DNA of 64,000 bases. It comes from an uncultured Thermomicrobia bacterium. Its GTDB lineage: Bacteria > Chloroflexota > Chloroflexia > Thermomicrobiales > JALYUS01. Positions 25,666-34,576 of the stretch are shown piece after piece. The stretch is taken from the NCBI GenBank assembly GCA_937968015.1, contig CALBSO010000015.1, forward strand, positions 62,001 through 126,000, in the 5' to 3' direction. The notes beneath the pieces were generated by a model that searched no databases, was not told the origin of the DNA, and saw only the letters and a list, made by a program, of their open reading frames with translations. How positions within the stretch are numbered: the first letter of the stretch is position 1; each line of letters begins with the position of its first letter. The position numbers were made by a program, and so were the translations under genes.

Positions 25666-26559
25666 CTACCACTGCGCCCGGCGCTCGGAGATCGTGAAGT
25701 TCGCGACGGTGAAGATCAGGAGCAAGAGGACGAGAATCACCGTCGCGGCGTTCGCGACACCGAGATTGCGGAAGCGGAACGCGGTCTCGTAGATGTAGAA
25801 AAGCAGGAGGTTCGAGGCGTTGCTCGGCCCGCCCTGCGTCATGATGTAGATCTGATCCACCGTTTGAATCGAGCCGACCGCCGCGATAGTGGAGACAAAG
25901 AGCGTTGTCGGCTGGAGGAGCGGGAGGGTGATATATCGGACCTGCTGGAGGCGGGACGCGCCATCCAGTTCCGCCGCCTCAAAGATCTCGTCGGGCAGAT
26001 TCTGCAAGCCGGCGAGATAGAAGAGCATGAAATACCCTGTCTGCTTCCAGACCGCCATCACCATGAGGGCGGGCAGAACGAACGTCGTATCCCCCAACCA
26101 ATTCGGCGCACTGAGGCCGACGGCGCGCAACCCCTGATTGACCAGCCCGAAGTTCGGCGTGTAGAGGAAGAGCCAGATCGCCGCCGCGCTGACCATCGGC
26201 AGGACGGTCGGGTAGAAGAAGGCGCTGCGGAGAATGCCGATGCCCTTCAGTTTCCGGTTGAGGAAGAGCGCAAAGAGCAAGGCGAGGATAATGCTCGCGG
26301 GCACGGTGCCAATGATGAAGAGGATCGTGTTGCGGAAAACCTCGTGGAAGGTATCGTCCGTCGCGACCTCTTTGTAGTTGCCCAGGCCAGTGAAACGCGG
26401 CACGCGGATCGCCTGATTCTGCTTAAAAAGGCTGCGGTACGCTGTCGCGAGCATCGGATAGAGCGTGAACGCCGCCACCCCCAGCGCGGTGGGGAGCACG
26501 AGGAGCCACGGCAGCAGCGGCGAACGTCTCATTCCCTGCTCTGCGTCTCCGCGGTTCAT
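25666..26559 (-). CDS. Sugar ABC transporter permease (MalF/CUT1 type)
   Basis: A 297-residue permease starting at ATG 26559 (GGGGAGGAAA upstream); ATG 26532 is an alternative. There are six membrane helices, an EAA-like loop with EIFEAAELDGASRLQQVRYI followed by TLPLLQPTTLFVSTI, and a long first periplasmic loop. It pairs with the MalG-type permease downstream. Substrate class (sugars or sugar derivatives) is inferred from family. Confidence 0.9.
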   Translation of the reverse strand: MNRGDAEQGMRRSPLLPWLLVLPTALGVAAFTLYPMLATAYRSLFKQNQAIRVPRFTGLGNYKEVATDDTFHEVFRNTILFIIGTVPASIILALLFALFLNRKLKGIGILRSAFFYPTVLPMVSAAAIWLFLYTPNFGLVNQGLRAVGLSAPNWLGDTTFVLPALMVMAVWKQTGYFMLFYLAGLQNLPDEIFEAAELDGASRLQQVRYITLPLLQPTTLFVSTIAAVGSIQTVDQIYIMTQGGPSNASNLLLFYIYETAFRFRNLGVANAATVILVLLLLIFTVANFTISERRAQW

Positions 26560-26578
26560 CCCCGGTTTCCTCCCCAGC

Positions 26579-28012
26579 CTACCGGAACTGCTTGAGGATG
26601 TTGTCCGCATTCTTTTGGGCGTCGTCCATTGCCTGCTTGGCGGGCTTTTTGCTCGTCAGCGCGGCCTGCAACTCGTCCCCGAAGACCTTCTGAATCTGCG
26701 GGCCACTGTGGGTGCTCAGTTCCTTCCCGGCGTACTGCAACTGATCGCGCGCGACGAGCGCCTGCGGGTTCTTGGCGGTGTAATCCTTCAGCGCCGCCGT
26801 ATTCCACGCGCTCTTGCGCGGCGCGACATAGCCGGAGTCAATCGTCCACTTCGCCGCGTACTCGGGCGAGGACATGAACTGGATGAACTTCCACGCCGCC
26901 TGCTGCTTCGCCTGCGGGGTCTTCTTGAAGAGGTAGAAGTTGCCGCCGCCCGTTGGCGCGCCGTTCTGCTTCATGCCGGGCAGGAAGCCGACACCGACCG
27001 GGAACTTGGCGTTCTTGAGGATGTTCGTCAGCGAGCCGGTCGTGTGCCAGATCATCCCCGCCTTGCCGCCGATGAAGTCGTCCGGCGTCGTGTTCCAGAT
27101 GACGATGCTGGCGGGTTCGACCTTCTCCTTCGTGCCGAGGTCAACCCACGCCTCGAGCGCCTGCACGACAGCGGGATCGTTGAAGAAGGTGTGCGTGCCG
27201 GTATCGTCCATCAGGTTCTTGCCATTGCCGAGAGTCATGCCCTGGAAGAGCCAATAGGGGAAGCCATCCGAGGGGATTTCGAGGCCCCAGCGCGAGCCGT
27301 CCGGCTTGGTCAGTTTCTTCGCATCGTCCACCATCTCGGTCCACGTTTTTGGGGCCTGATCGGGGTTCAGCCCGACTTCCTTGAAGAGGTCCTTGTTGTA
27401 GTACAAAACGGGCGTGGAGCGCTGGAAGGGGATGCCGTAGACCTTGCCGCCATCCTTCGAGTTCGCCATGAAGGCGTCGTAGAAATCCGTGATGTAGGCC
27501 GGATCCGCCGTTTTAATGTAGTCATCGAGCGGAATGATGTAATCACCGTCCTTGAGGGAATAGATGTCCGTGGAGAGCGAGACGGCGACATCGGGCGGCG
27601 GGCCACCACCGTCAACGGTCGTCTGGATTTTGGTCAGCGTGTCCTGATACGAGCCGGTGTAGGTCGGCGTCACTTTGATGGTGGGATTTGCCTTCGTGAA
27701 ATCGGCGGCATAGCCTTCGATGATCTTCGTGATCGGGCCACCAACCGCGACGGGATAGAAGAAACTGATCTCGACGGCCGCGCCGCCGCTCGTCGCGGGC
27801 GCGGTGGTGGCACCCGCACCGGTCGTCGCTGCCGGGGCGGTTGTCGCGCCCGCTGTCGTCGCGGCGGGGGCGGTAGTTGAGGCAGGCTTGGGCGTATTCG
27901 TCGCGCTGCCGCCACCGCAGGCGGCGAGCAACGCCGCCCCCGCCGCGCCCGCGCTCACACCGAGGAACCGGCGGCGCGAAAGATTTCGACTATCCTGCTG
28001 CGTACCTGCCAT
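26579..28012 (-). CDS. ABC transporter extracellular sugar-binding lipoprotein
   Basis: A 477-residue family 1 solute-binding protein. ATG 28012 has GAAGGGG upstream; an earlier ATG at 28036 lacks one. It carries the Tat-like signal LSRRRFLGVSAGAAGAALLA with lipobox AACGG and a Thr/Ala/Pro linker (~35-75). The binding domain has typical stretches (ISFFYPVAVGGPITKIIEGY, VYGIPFQRSTPVLYYNKDLF, GKAGMIWHTTGSL). It is the first gene of a three-gene importer operon. The ligand cannot be named; glycerol-phosphate or oligosaccharide binders look similar. Confidence 0.9.
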   Translation of the reverse strand: MAGTQQDSRNLSRRRFLGVSAGAAGAALLAACGGGSATNTPKPASTTAPAATTAGATTAPAATTGAGATTAPATSGGAAVEISFFYPVAVGGPITKIIEGYAADFTKANPTIKVTPTYTGSYQDTLTKIQTTVDGGGPPPDVAVSLSTDIYSLKDGDYIIPLDDYIKTADPAYITDFYDAFMANSKDGGKVYGIPFQRSTPVLYYNKDLFKEVGLNPDQAPKTWTEMVDDAKKLTKPDGSRWGLEIPSDGFPYWLFQGMTLGNGKNLMDDTGTHTFFNDPAVVQALEAWVDLGTKEKVEPASIVIWNTTPDDFIGGKAGMIWHTTGSLTNILKNAKFPVGVGFLPGMKQNGAPTGGGNFYLFKKTPQAKQQAAWKFIQFMSSPEYAAKWTIDSGYVAPRKSAWNTAALKDYTAKNPQALVARDQLQYAGKELSTHSGPQIQKVFGDELQAALTSKKPAKQAMDDAQKNADNILKQFR

Positions 28013-28216
28013 TGTCTTGCACCCCTTCTCACTCATCCGTGCGACGCACGCCGCTGTTCATTGCGCGGTCCGCGTGTCACTACTCGTCCATCATTGTCCC
28101 GGATCGTTGCCGGTATCCTATCATAATCGCGGCGCGTCCGTACATCCGCACCGGAGCCTACAGGAGCGAGATAATGAGGGGATGAGCGCGGTGTGGTGAG
28201 GCGATGAACATGCCGT

Positions 28217-28474
28217 TTAAGACGAGCCAGCCGCCTGCTGCTCCACTTTGTAGGCGGCGAGTTCAGCCTGGCGGCGGGCCAATTTGCCGGTCACGTCGCC
28301 GATTTGCTTGCTATTTCCGGCCTGCTGCGCCGCCTGCAACTCGCTCGTGAGCACATCCACCAACCCTTGCAGATCGTAGACTTTCTGGCCGACCAGTGTG
28401 CCGTATGGCATCCCGGCAGCGGCGGCCTGCTGCTTCATCTGCTGGCGGACAGCGTCGGGAATCGTAAAGGTCAT
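28217..28474 (-). CDS. Small coiled-coil hypothetical protein
   Basis: An 85-residue protein starting at ATG 28474. The composition is rich in Ala and Gln (AVRQQMKQQAAAAGM, ELQAAQQAGNSKQ, ARRQAELAAYKVEQQAAG), consistent with a helical or coiled-coil protein. No family recognised. It lies 23 bases downstream of the HNH-type lipoprotein on the same strand, and may share its transcript. Confidence 0.55.
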   Translation of the reverse strand: MTFTIPDAVRQQMKQQAAAAGMPYGTLVGQKVYDLQGLVDVLTSELQAAQQAGNSKQIGDVTGKLARRQAELAAYKVEQQAAGSS

Positions 28475-28497
28475 TCGGTGGCCCCCGTTTCGCGATT

Positions 28498-29034
28498 TTA
28501 CTTGGCGATCTTCAGGAAATACGCATACCAGTCGGTGCGAATTGTCTCCTGCGCCTGTTGCAGCGTCATGCGGCCCGCGCATACTTCGGCGTGCAAAGCG
28601 TTTTCAACCGTATCTTTTTCATGCGCGCCGATTTTATTGGGCGCGTCAGGCGTCACGTACGGCTCCGGCCAGAGGTTCGTCAGCATATTGCTGCCGCCGA
28701 GTTCGAGCGAGATGAAGTGATCTACCTCGTGCTTGCCCGGTTCGTTCGGGATGCCGTACCGCCGGTAAACCGCCGCCTTCTCATCGCTCGAAACATTGCG
28801 GACGCCCGAACTATAGCCGGAGACGCAGACCTCCTTCGCCGTCACGCCGGGCAAGACATCACCGGGCGTCAGCGACGGATTCGGATAGAGGCTCGCCGGG
28901 CCTGCCTTCGCGCCGCCACCGCTCGCCGCCGCTGGCGCGGTCGTCGCCTTCCCGCCGCAACCGCCCAGCGTGACGATAAAGACGAGCGCGAGCGCCGCGT
29001 ACGTCACCGTGTGTGCGATATGCCGTCTCTCCAT
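28498..29034 (-). CDS. Lipoprotein with HNH-endonuclease-like motif
   Basis: A 178-residue protein with a lipoprotein signal (ALALVFIVTLGGC), a short Gly/Ala linker, and a domain with GKHEVDHFISLELGGSNMLT followed by NLWPEP and a C-terminal region rich in Cys/Asp (ENALHAEVCAGRM). The DH...N spacing resembles the HNH nuclease signature. Homologues of this layout are often labelled HNH endonuclease-like, but they are exported and their activity on DNA is unproven. Confidence 0.7.
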   Translation of the reverse strand: MERRHIAHTVTYAALALVFIVTLGGCGGKATTAPAAASGGGAKAGPASLYPNPSLTPGDVLPGVTAKEVCVSGYSSGVRNVSSDEKAAVYRRYGIPNEPGKHEVDHFISLELGGSNMLTNLWPEPYVTPDAPNKIGAHEKDTVENALHAEVCAGRMTLQQAQETIRTDWYAYFLKIAK

Positions 29035-29193
29035 TGCCGCACCTCATTCCCGTGCATCGTCCGGTCGCATCCCCCGGCGCGGTCATCGTACCATGATCCC
29101 ATACTGCGGTTCCGGCCTGGCTACTCGAGCCCGACTGGCATACTCCCCGAGTACTTCCCGAAACCTACCTGTTGCGTCCTTATAAGATGCTGA

Positions 29194-29222
29194 TTGCGTT
29201 CGAATTTTAGTTGTTGTACACT
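29194..29222 (+). promoter_or_regulatory. Sigma-70-type promoter of the Ser/Thr kinase gene
   Basis: TTGCGT (29194-29199), a 17-base spacer, and TACACT (29217-29222), 45 bases before the start codon. The same TTGCGT-N17 layout occurs before the ArsR-rhodanese gene. Confidence 0.5.
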
Positions 29223-29266
29223 CGTGACGCAGCGGGTAATCGGCGGGGGACATTGGGGGACAATAG

Positions 29267-30967
29267 ATGGCTCTTGAAGAAGGTCAGCGGCTTGGTCCGT
29301 ATGTGATTGAGGGTCTGCTCGGAAAGGGAGGGATGGCCGAAGTCTATCGGGCGAGTCATCGCACGCTCGAACGCGCGGTCGCTCTCAAGGTGATCAACCC
29401 CGCATTCAACGCCGATCCAACCTTTCCACTCCGCTTCCTGCGCGAGGCGAAGGCGGTCGCGCGACTTAATCATCCGAACATCATCACGATCTACGACTTC
29501 GACGAGGAGGGTACGCTCGCCTATCTCGTGATGGAACTGGCGCCCGGTGGGACATTCCGCGACCAGGCCCGCCGCTTCCAGACACTCAGCGAGGCGGTCG
29601 AGGGGTTGGCGCCGATCGGCGCGGCATTGCAATATGCCCACGACCGCGGCATCGTCCATCGCGACGTGAAGCCGATCAATATCCTCATCAACGAGCAGGG
29701 CCAGCCAATCCTCGCCGATTTCGGGCTGGCGCGCATCGCGACGGAGAGCCTCGATCTCTGGACATTCGCGGGGACGAGTGCGGGCAGCCCACACTACATG
29801 CCGCCCGAGCAGGCACTGGGCAAGGAGATTGACCACCGCGCCGACATTTACGCCTTGGGCATTGTGGCATACCAGATCATCACCGGGCGATTGCCATACC
29901 ACGGGCAAAGCCCACTCGCGATCATGCAGCAGCACGTCACGATGCCGCCGCCGAGCGTCCGCGCCGCCCTGCCCGACGCACCCGCCGCACTCGATGCGAC
30001 GATTCAGCGCGCCACCGCCAAACAACCGGGCGACCGTTTCGATAGCGCGATGGCATTTATCACCGCGCTCCAGCACGCGGCGGCGGAAGCCCCCGCACTC
30101 CTGATCGGCGCGGAGCGGGTGCGGGCTGACGCGGAGCGGCAATCGCCAGGGGCGACCGCAACCAACGGGCACGCGAGTATCAAGGCAGCCAGCCCACCGG
30201 GAATGGCCGTGGCGAACGATGAGGATGCGACAATCGTCACGTCTGCCATTCCCTCACCGGGAACGGCCGTGGCGAATCCCGATGACGCGACAGCAATCCT
30301 GCGCGCGATGGTGCCACCGGGCATCGCGGTACCGAAAGAAGATGCGCCAGTGTACGCCGTACCTGCCATCATCCCGCCAAGCGTGATCGGCACGGCGCGC
30401 CGACACGGACGCCCGACCTCTCTGAATCCGCTGCAATGGGCAGTATTGGGATCGGCCCTCGTGGCGCTCCTCTTCGTCATCGCCGTCAACCTCTGGCTCA
30501 CGCGCGCGGGGCGTGCGGCGGCGAGTGGCACGTTCGCCGGAAGCCTGACCACTGCGGTTTTCGATCACCACGTCGCGATCCGGAAAGCCCTCGCGGTGGT
30601 CGCGCTCCTCCTCGCGATCGTCAATGTGACGCTGATGCGTATTGCGGTCATACAAGATTTCAATATCACGCGCGAGATGTACCGACGGCTGCGACAGAAC
30701 CACCGCTTTGTCGGCTATACCTCCGCCGTGATCGCGATTACCGTGCAGGCACTCGCGTGGATCGGCATTGCCGCATCAGGATCGCTGACAGGGAGCATGC
30801 TCCTCTTTATCGTGCTGGGAGCCATCCTTCTCGTCATGGCTGTCGTCAAGGTCGGTACCGTGCGCTTCATCCCGTCGTGGCGTCGCTATCTTCCGACCTT
30901 CGGCTGGGCGCTCCTCGTCTCGTACTCACTCGTCCTACTGGCGAACCTCGTCCTCGCTATCCCCTGA
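29267..30967 (+). CDS. Membrane Ser/Thr protein kinase with multi-helix C-terminus
   Basis: A 566-residue Hanks-type kinase. The catalytic residues are intact: the Gly loop LGKGGMAEVY, Lys41 (VALKV), HRDVKPIN (Asp133), and DFGLA (151-153). A linker (~280-385) has three ~20-residue repeats built on PPGMAVAND / SPGTAVANP / PPGIAVPKE. Residues ~390-566 carry four or five hydrophobic helices, including an NHRFVGYTSAV stretch that recalls small haem- or quinone-binding membrane domains. No PASTA or other extracytoplasmic sensor is present. The kinase may sense a membrane or redox signal through this domain; that is inference. Confidence 0.88.
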   Translation: MALEEGQRLGPYVIEGLLGKGGMAEVYRASHRTLERAVALKVINPAFNADPTFPLRFLREAKAVARLNHPNIITIYDFDEEGTLAYLVMELAPGGTFRDQARRFQTLSEAVEGLAPIGAALQYAHDRGIVHRDVKPINILINEQGQPILADFGLARIATESLDLWTFAGTSAGSPHYMPPEQALGKEIDHRADIYALGIVAYQIITGRLPYHGQSPLAIMQQHVTMPPPSVRAALPDAPAALDATIQRATAKQPGDRFDSAMAFITALQHAAAEAPALLIGAERVRADAERQSPGATATNGHASIKAASPPGMAVANDEDATIVTSAIPSPGTAVANPDDATAILRAMVPPGIAVPKEDAPVYAVPAIIPPSVIGTARRHGRPTSLNPLQWAVLGSALVALLFVIAVNLWLTRAGRAAASGTFAGSLTTAVFDHHVAIRKALAVVALLLAIVNVTLMRIAVIQDFNITREMYRRLRQNHRFVGYTSAVIAITVQALAWIGIAASGSLTGSMLLFIVLGAILLVMAVVKVGTVRFIPSWRRYLPTFGWALLVSYSLVLLANLVLAIP

Positions 30968-30972
30968 GCGGG

Positions 30973-32019
30973 CTACCGGCTTCCCGTCGCAACCGCGTGG
31001 GAGGCAGCGAGGGCGCGGTCAATGTCGGCTCGGTTGATGTCGAGATGAGTGACGGCGCGGACACGGTGCGGACCCATCGCGTTCATGCGCACACCGTGGG
31101 CGAGGATCGCTTCGCACCACTGCACGGCGGTCATGCCGAGGGCGGCAACATCGAAGAAGACGAGGTTCGTCTCGACCGTCCGGGGGTCAATGGTGATGCC
31201 TGGCATCGCCGCCAGCCCATCCGCGAGGATGCGGGCGTGTACGTGATCCTCCGCCAGCCGCTCGACATTGTGTCTGAGCGCGTAGAGACCGCCCGCCGCG
31301 ATGATCCCCGCCTGCCGCAGCGCGCCGCCGAACGCCTGCTTGTATCGCCACGCCGCGTCAATGAACGCGCGCGATCCCGCGAGCGCCGCGCCAACTGGCG
31401 CGCCAAGCCCCTTCGTGAAATCAACCCAGACCGAATCGAAGGGCGCGGCGAATGCAGCGGCGGCAATGCCCGACGCGACGACCGCGTTCATCAGCCGCGC
31501 GCCATCCATATGCGTCGCGAGGCCGTGCCGACGGGCCGTCGCGCAGACCGCTTCGATTCGCTCCAGCGGCCAGACCGTGCCGCCGCCGAGATTGCTCGTG
31601 TTCTCGACCCAGAGGAGACGCGTCGGCGGGGCGTAGCGGCTCGGTGTGTGGATCGCCGCCTCCACCTGCTCCGGCGTGTAGATACCCCGCGCGCCATCCA
31701 ACCCGGTAATGACGACGCCGGAGAGCAGGCCGGGCGCACCCGCTTCGAAGTGGATCGGATGCGCCGTCCTATCCATCAATGCTTCGTCGCCGGGGCCGGT
31801 GTGGACCTTCAGGGCAATCTCGTTGCACATCGTCCCGGACGGCAGAAAGAGCGCCGCCTCCTTGCCGAGCAGCGCCGCGACCATCTCCTGCAAGCGGTTG
31901 ACGGTCGGGTCCTCACCCTTCTGCTCGTCGCCCACTTCGGCGTCGCACATGAAGGCGCGCATTGCCCGCGAGGGCTTCGTGAGGGTATCGCTGTAGAGAT
32001 CAACCTCTATCGTCGGCAT
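30973..32019 (-). CDS. ltaE: Low-specificity L-threonine aldolase
   Basis: A 348-residue PLP enzyme cleaving L-threonine or L-allo-threonine to glycine and acetaldehyde. The start reads VDLYSDTLTKPSRAMRAFMC, then AEVGDEQKGEDPTVNRLQE, the classical opening. The PLP lysine lies in VWVDFTKGLGAPVGAALAGS; HMDGARLMNA is also conserved. Family length is about 340. Convergent with the kinase gene with five bases between stops. Confidence 0.9.
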   Translation of the reverse strand: MPTIEVDLYSDTLTKPSRAMRAFMCDAEVGDEQKGEDPTVNRLQEMVAALLGKEAALFLPSGTMCNEIALKVHTGPGDEALMDRTAHPIHFEAGAPGLLSGVVITGLDGARGIYTPEQVEAAIHTPSRYAPPTRLLWVENTSNLGGGTVWPLERIEAVCATARRHGLATHMDGARLMNAVVASGIAAAAFAAPFDSVWVDFTKGLGAPVGAALAGSRAFIDAAWRYKQAFGGALRQAGIIAAGGLYALRHNVERLAEDHVHARILADGLAAMPGITIDPRTVETNLVFFDVAALGMTAVQWCEAILAHGVRMNAMGPHRVRAVTHLDINRADIDRALAASHAVATGSR

Positions 32020-32081
32020 GGTTCGCGTCCTTTCCGCCTCATTCGTGGCTTCAGTAATTGCCCGAAGTGTCGAACGATGAA

Positions 32082-32090
32082 TGGTACAAT
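32082..32090 (+). promoter_or_regulatory. Extended -10 promoter of the antitoxin gene
   Basis: TGG followed by TACAAT (32085-32090), an extended -10 element, 23 bases before ATG 32113. No good -35 is evident. Confidence 0.4.
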
Positions 32091-32112
32091 ATCCTCATGA
32101 GAGGAGCCGACA

Positions 32113-32397
32113 ATGTTATCCGATGATCTCATGGCAAATATCCAGCGATTGCCTCTCGATGAAAAGATGGTCCTCCTGGAGACGCTCATGCGAACGGTCT
32201 CCGAGGAATTGCGCCAGCAATTGCGCGAAGCCGTTGCCAGTCCTGATACCAAACGCGCCCGCGAGATGCTTGGCACCGATGGGTCACTCCCGCCGTTTGA
32301 GGATTTACAGGGTATCCTTGCGACGGACACGCCGCTCCCTGCTGAATACGACTGGAAAGACGATTACACGGATTATCTGACGATGAAGTACGCCTGA
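32113..32397 (+). CDS. VapB-like antitoxin of a broken toxin-antitoxin pair
   Basis: A 94-residue protein beginning MLSDDLMANIQRLPLDEKMV, of a type found upstream of PIN-domain toxins. It is preceded by AGAGGAG. The stop TGA overlaps the next start (ATGA), the standard coupling of antitoxin to toxin. The C-terminus (WKDDYTDYLTMKYA) looks like a toxin-binding tail. The toxin gene that follows has lost its middle, so this antitoxin is now an orphan and could still regulate its own promoter. Confidence 0.65.
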   Translation: MLSDDLMANIQRLPLDEKMVLLETLMRTVSEELRQQLREAVASPDTKRAREMLGTDGSLPPFEDLQGILATDTPLPAEYDWKDDYTDYLTMKYA

Positions 32398-32481
32398 TGC
32401 GTGTCATGCTCGACACGAATGACGCTTCCTGTCCTTGCGCCTGCTGACTTTCTCCGGCAACTGCACTCCGCCACATCCTGA
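32397..32481 (+). pseudogene. vapC toxin reduced to its two ends by internal deletion
   Basis: ATG 32397 reads MRVMLDTN, the standard first strand of a VapC PIN domain including its first metal-binding Asp. It then meets unrelated codons and stops at 32445-32447. From 32422 in another frame the DNA reads TLPVLAPADFLRQLHSATS to TGA 32479-32481, which looks like a PIN C-terminus. About 100 codons of the catalytic core are missing between them. The deletion disarmed the toxin and left the antitoxin gene intact. Confidence 0.7.
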
Positions 32482-32511
32482 AAATCGCGTGCGCCACGAA
32501 GGGAGTAATGC

Positions 32512-34158
32512 ATGGCGACCAAAACGCGCACTACGGCCGATCTCCTCGTCGCGTGCTTGGAAAACGAGGGCGTCCGATACATCTTCGGCGTGCCGGGCGA
32601 GGAGAACCTCAATTTGATGGAGGCGCTCGCGGAGAGTGAGAGTATCCGGTTCGTCACGACGCGGCACGAGGGCGGCGCGGCGTTCATGGCCGACGTGTAT
32701 GGTCGCCTCAGTACTTACCCCGGCGTCTGCCTCGCCACGCTCGGCCCCGGCGCGACGAACCTCCTTACCGGCGTCGCGGACGCCCAACTGGACCGCGCGC
32801 CGCTCGTCGCGATCACCGGGCAGGCGGGGCTGGACCGGATGCACAAGGAATCGCACCAGTACATTGATGTCGTGCAGATGTTCCGCCCGGTGACGAAGTG
32901 GAATGCGCGCGTCGAGCAACCGGAGAATACGCCGGAGATCGTCCGCAAGGCGTTCCGGCTCGCACGGCTGGAGAAACCGGGCGCGACGCATATCGAACTG
33001 CCGGAGGATATCGCCGCCGAACCCGTCGGCGACGATGCCGCGCCGATGCCCGTCCGCCGCACGACCTACCCACGCGCCGACCCGAAAAGCCTCGTGCGCG
33101 CCGCTGAACTGCTCACGAACGCGATCCGCCCCGTCATCCTCGCGGGCAACGGCGTGATCCGCCGCCACGCCACCGATGCCCTGCGCGCCTTTGCGAACGA
33201 ACTCGGCATCGGTGTGACGAGCACCTTCATGGCGAAGGGCGTGATGGATTATCGCGATCCCCTCGCCGAACCCGCCGTTGGCCTCCGCGCCTTGGAGGCG
33301 AGCCAGTTCGGCCTCACCGATGCCGATGTCGTGATCGTCGTTGGCTATGATCTCGTCGAGTGGTCGCCGGAACTCTGGAATCGGGCGCGCGAGAAGACGA
33401 TCATCCATCTGGACAGCACGCCCGCCGAGATTGATCTCTATTACCTCCCCGCCATTGAGGTCGTCGGCGAGATCGCAGACAGCCTCGACGCGCTGCGGAA
33501 GGCGATGATGGGGCGTCAGGGGCAATGGCCCGCCCCGCGCATTGGCAGGGACGAGGAGGAGGAACTGCGCGGCTTCGCGAGCGATGAGAGCATGCCGATG
33601 AAGCCGCAGCGCGTGATCAGCGCCCTGCGGGATGCGCTCGGCGACGATGACATCCTCATTTCGGATGTCGGCGCGCACAAACTCTGGCTCGCCCGTCTCT
33701 ACCCGACCGCCCAACCGAACACCTGCATCATCGCCAATGGGTTTGCCGCGATGGGCATCGCCCTACCCGGCGCGATCGCCGCCAAACTCGTCTTCCCCGA
33801 GCGCAAGGTGATCGCGGTCAATGGCGATGGCGGCTTCCTGATGAACAGCCAGGAATTGGAGACGGCCAAACGCATGAAGACCGCTTTCCCGACCGTCGTC
33901 TGGCAGGATGGGCGGTACGGCGTAATCGAACTGAACCAGACGCGCCGCTTCGGGCGGACCTTCGGCATTGAGTTCGGCAACCCCGATTTCGTCCAGTTCG
34001 CCCAGTCGTTCGGCCTGCCCGCCTTCCGCGTCGAGGCCGCCGCCGATCTCCTGCCGATCCTCAAACGCGCCCTCGACCTCGATATGCCGTCACTGATCGA
34101 AGTCCCCGTGGATTACCGCGAGAACCTGCACCTCGCCGAACGCCTCGGCGTGCAGTAG
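32512..34158 (+). CDS. Acetolactate synthase-like ThDP enzyme (catabolic type)
   Basis: A 548-residue ThDP-dependent enzyme of the acetolactate synthase group. The catalytic Glu lies in VTTRHEGGAAFMADVYGRLS. The ThDP motif begins AVNGDGGFLMNSQELETAKR and continues VVWQDGRYGVIELNQ, where Asp replaces the usual second Asn, as in AlsS-type enzymes. No regulatory small subunit follows. Preferred product is probably acetolactate from pyruvate, but other family roles (such as oxalyl-CoA or glyoxylate enzymes) cannot be excluded. Confidence 0.85.
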   Translation: MATKTRTTADLLVACLENEGVRYIFGVPGEENLNLMEALAESESIRFVTTRHEGGAAFMADVYGRLSTYPGVCLATLGPGATNLLTGVADAQLDRAPLVAITGQAGLDRMHKESHQYIDVVQMFRPVTKWNARVEQPENTPEIVRKAFRLARLEKPGATHIELPEDIAAEPVGDDAAPMPVRRTTYPRADPKSLVRAAELLTNAIRPVILAGNGVIRRHATDALRAFANELGIGVTSTFMAKGVMDYRDPLAEPAVGLRALEASQFGLTDADVVIVVGYDLVEWSPELWNRAREKTIIHLDSTPAEIDLYYLPAIEVVGEIADSLDALRKAMMGRQGQWPAPRIGRDEEEELRGFASDESMPMKPQRVISALRDALGDDDILISDVGAHKLWLARLYPTAQPNTCIIANGFAAMGIALPGAIAAKLVFPERKVIAVNGDGGFLMNSQELETAKRMKTAFPTVVWQDGRYGVIELNQTRRFGRTFGIEFGNPDFVQFAQSFGLPAFRVEAAADLLPILKRALDLDMPSLIEVPVDYRENLHLAERLGVQ

Positions 34159-34186
34159 CGCGTGTCGCTCACCGATTGAGCAGCGT

Positions 34187-34576
34187 TCAAAGCAAAGCGA
34201 GCACGACGTTTCGCACACGTTCCGCAATCGAGAGTGCCGCATTCGCTGCCTGCTCGTTCACGGCTCGGCCCGCTTTATAGCGGACAGCGCGCGAACGGCC
34301 ATACAACAGGTTGTACGCCTCAGCAACAGCGTTGAGGGCATCCACTCTATTGACGAAGCCATTGCGCGCCTGGTGATCTGCCGGATCGGCATCGAACCGT
34401 TGCCAGTGATACGCGTTGATGTACCGCACCGCCGCGTAGAACGCGATAATCAAGACCCAGTCATATGCCGGTGGTTCCACGAGATTGACCGCATCGGTCA
34501 AAAGGGCCACCGCAAAGCGATAATTACGGTCGGCCGCGTCAAGATGCTGTTGGGTTTCCGGCTTACGACTATTCAA
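34187..34576 (-). CDS. HEPN-like domain protein
   Basis: A 129-residue helical protein. TTG 34576 overlaps the stop of the upstream gene (TTGA). It has R-x5-H at Arg51-His57 (AVRYINAYHW), in the range of the HEPN RNase motif Rx4-6H, within the pattern DWVLIIAFYAAVRYINAYHW typical of HEPN proteins that act on RNA. A second conserved stretch is LLYGRSRAVRYKAGRAV. The partner gene upstream would be the matching regulator or nucleotidyltransferase-like protein. RNase or toxin activity is inferred from the motif. Confidence 0.55.
   Translation of the reverse strand: MNSRKPETQQHLDAADRNYRFAVALLTDAVNLVEPPAYDWVLIIAFYAAVRYINAYHWQRFDADPADHQARNGFVNRVDALNAVAEAYNLLYGRSRAVRYKAGRAVNEQAANAALSIAERVRNVVLALL

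Noticed and set aside
26465..27880. Long plus-strand frame across the ABC binding-protein gene
   Set aside because: Antisense shadow; the minus-strand lipoprotein is well supported. The same holds for the frames at 23948-25351, 30436-32100 and 57323-58591.
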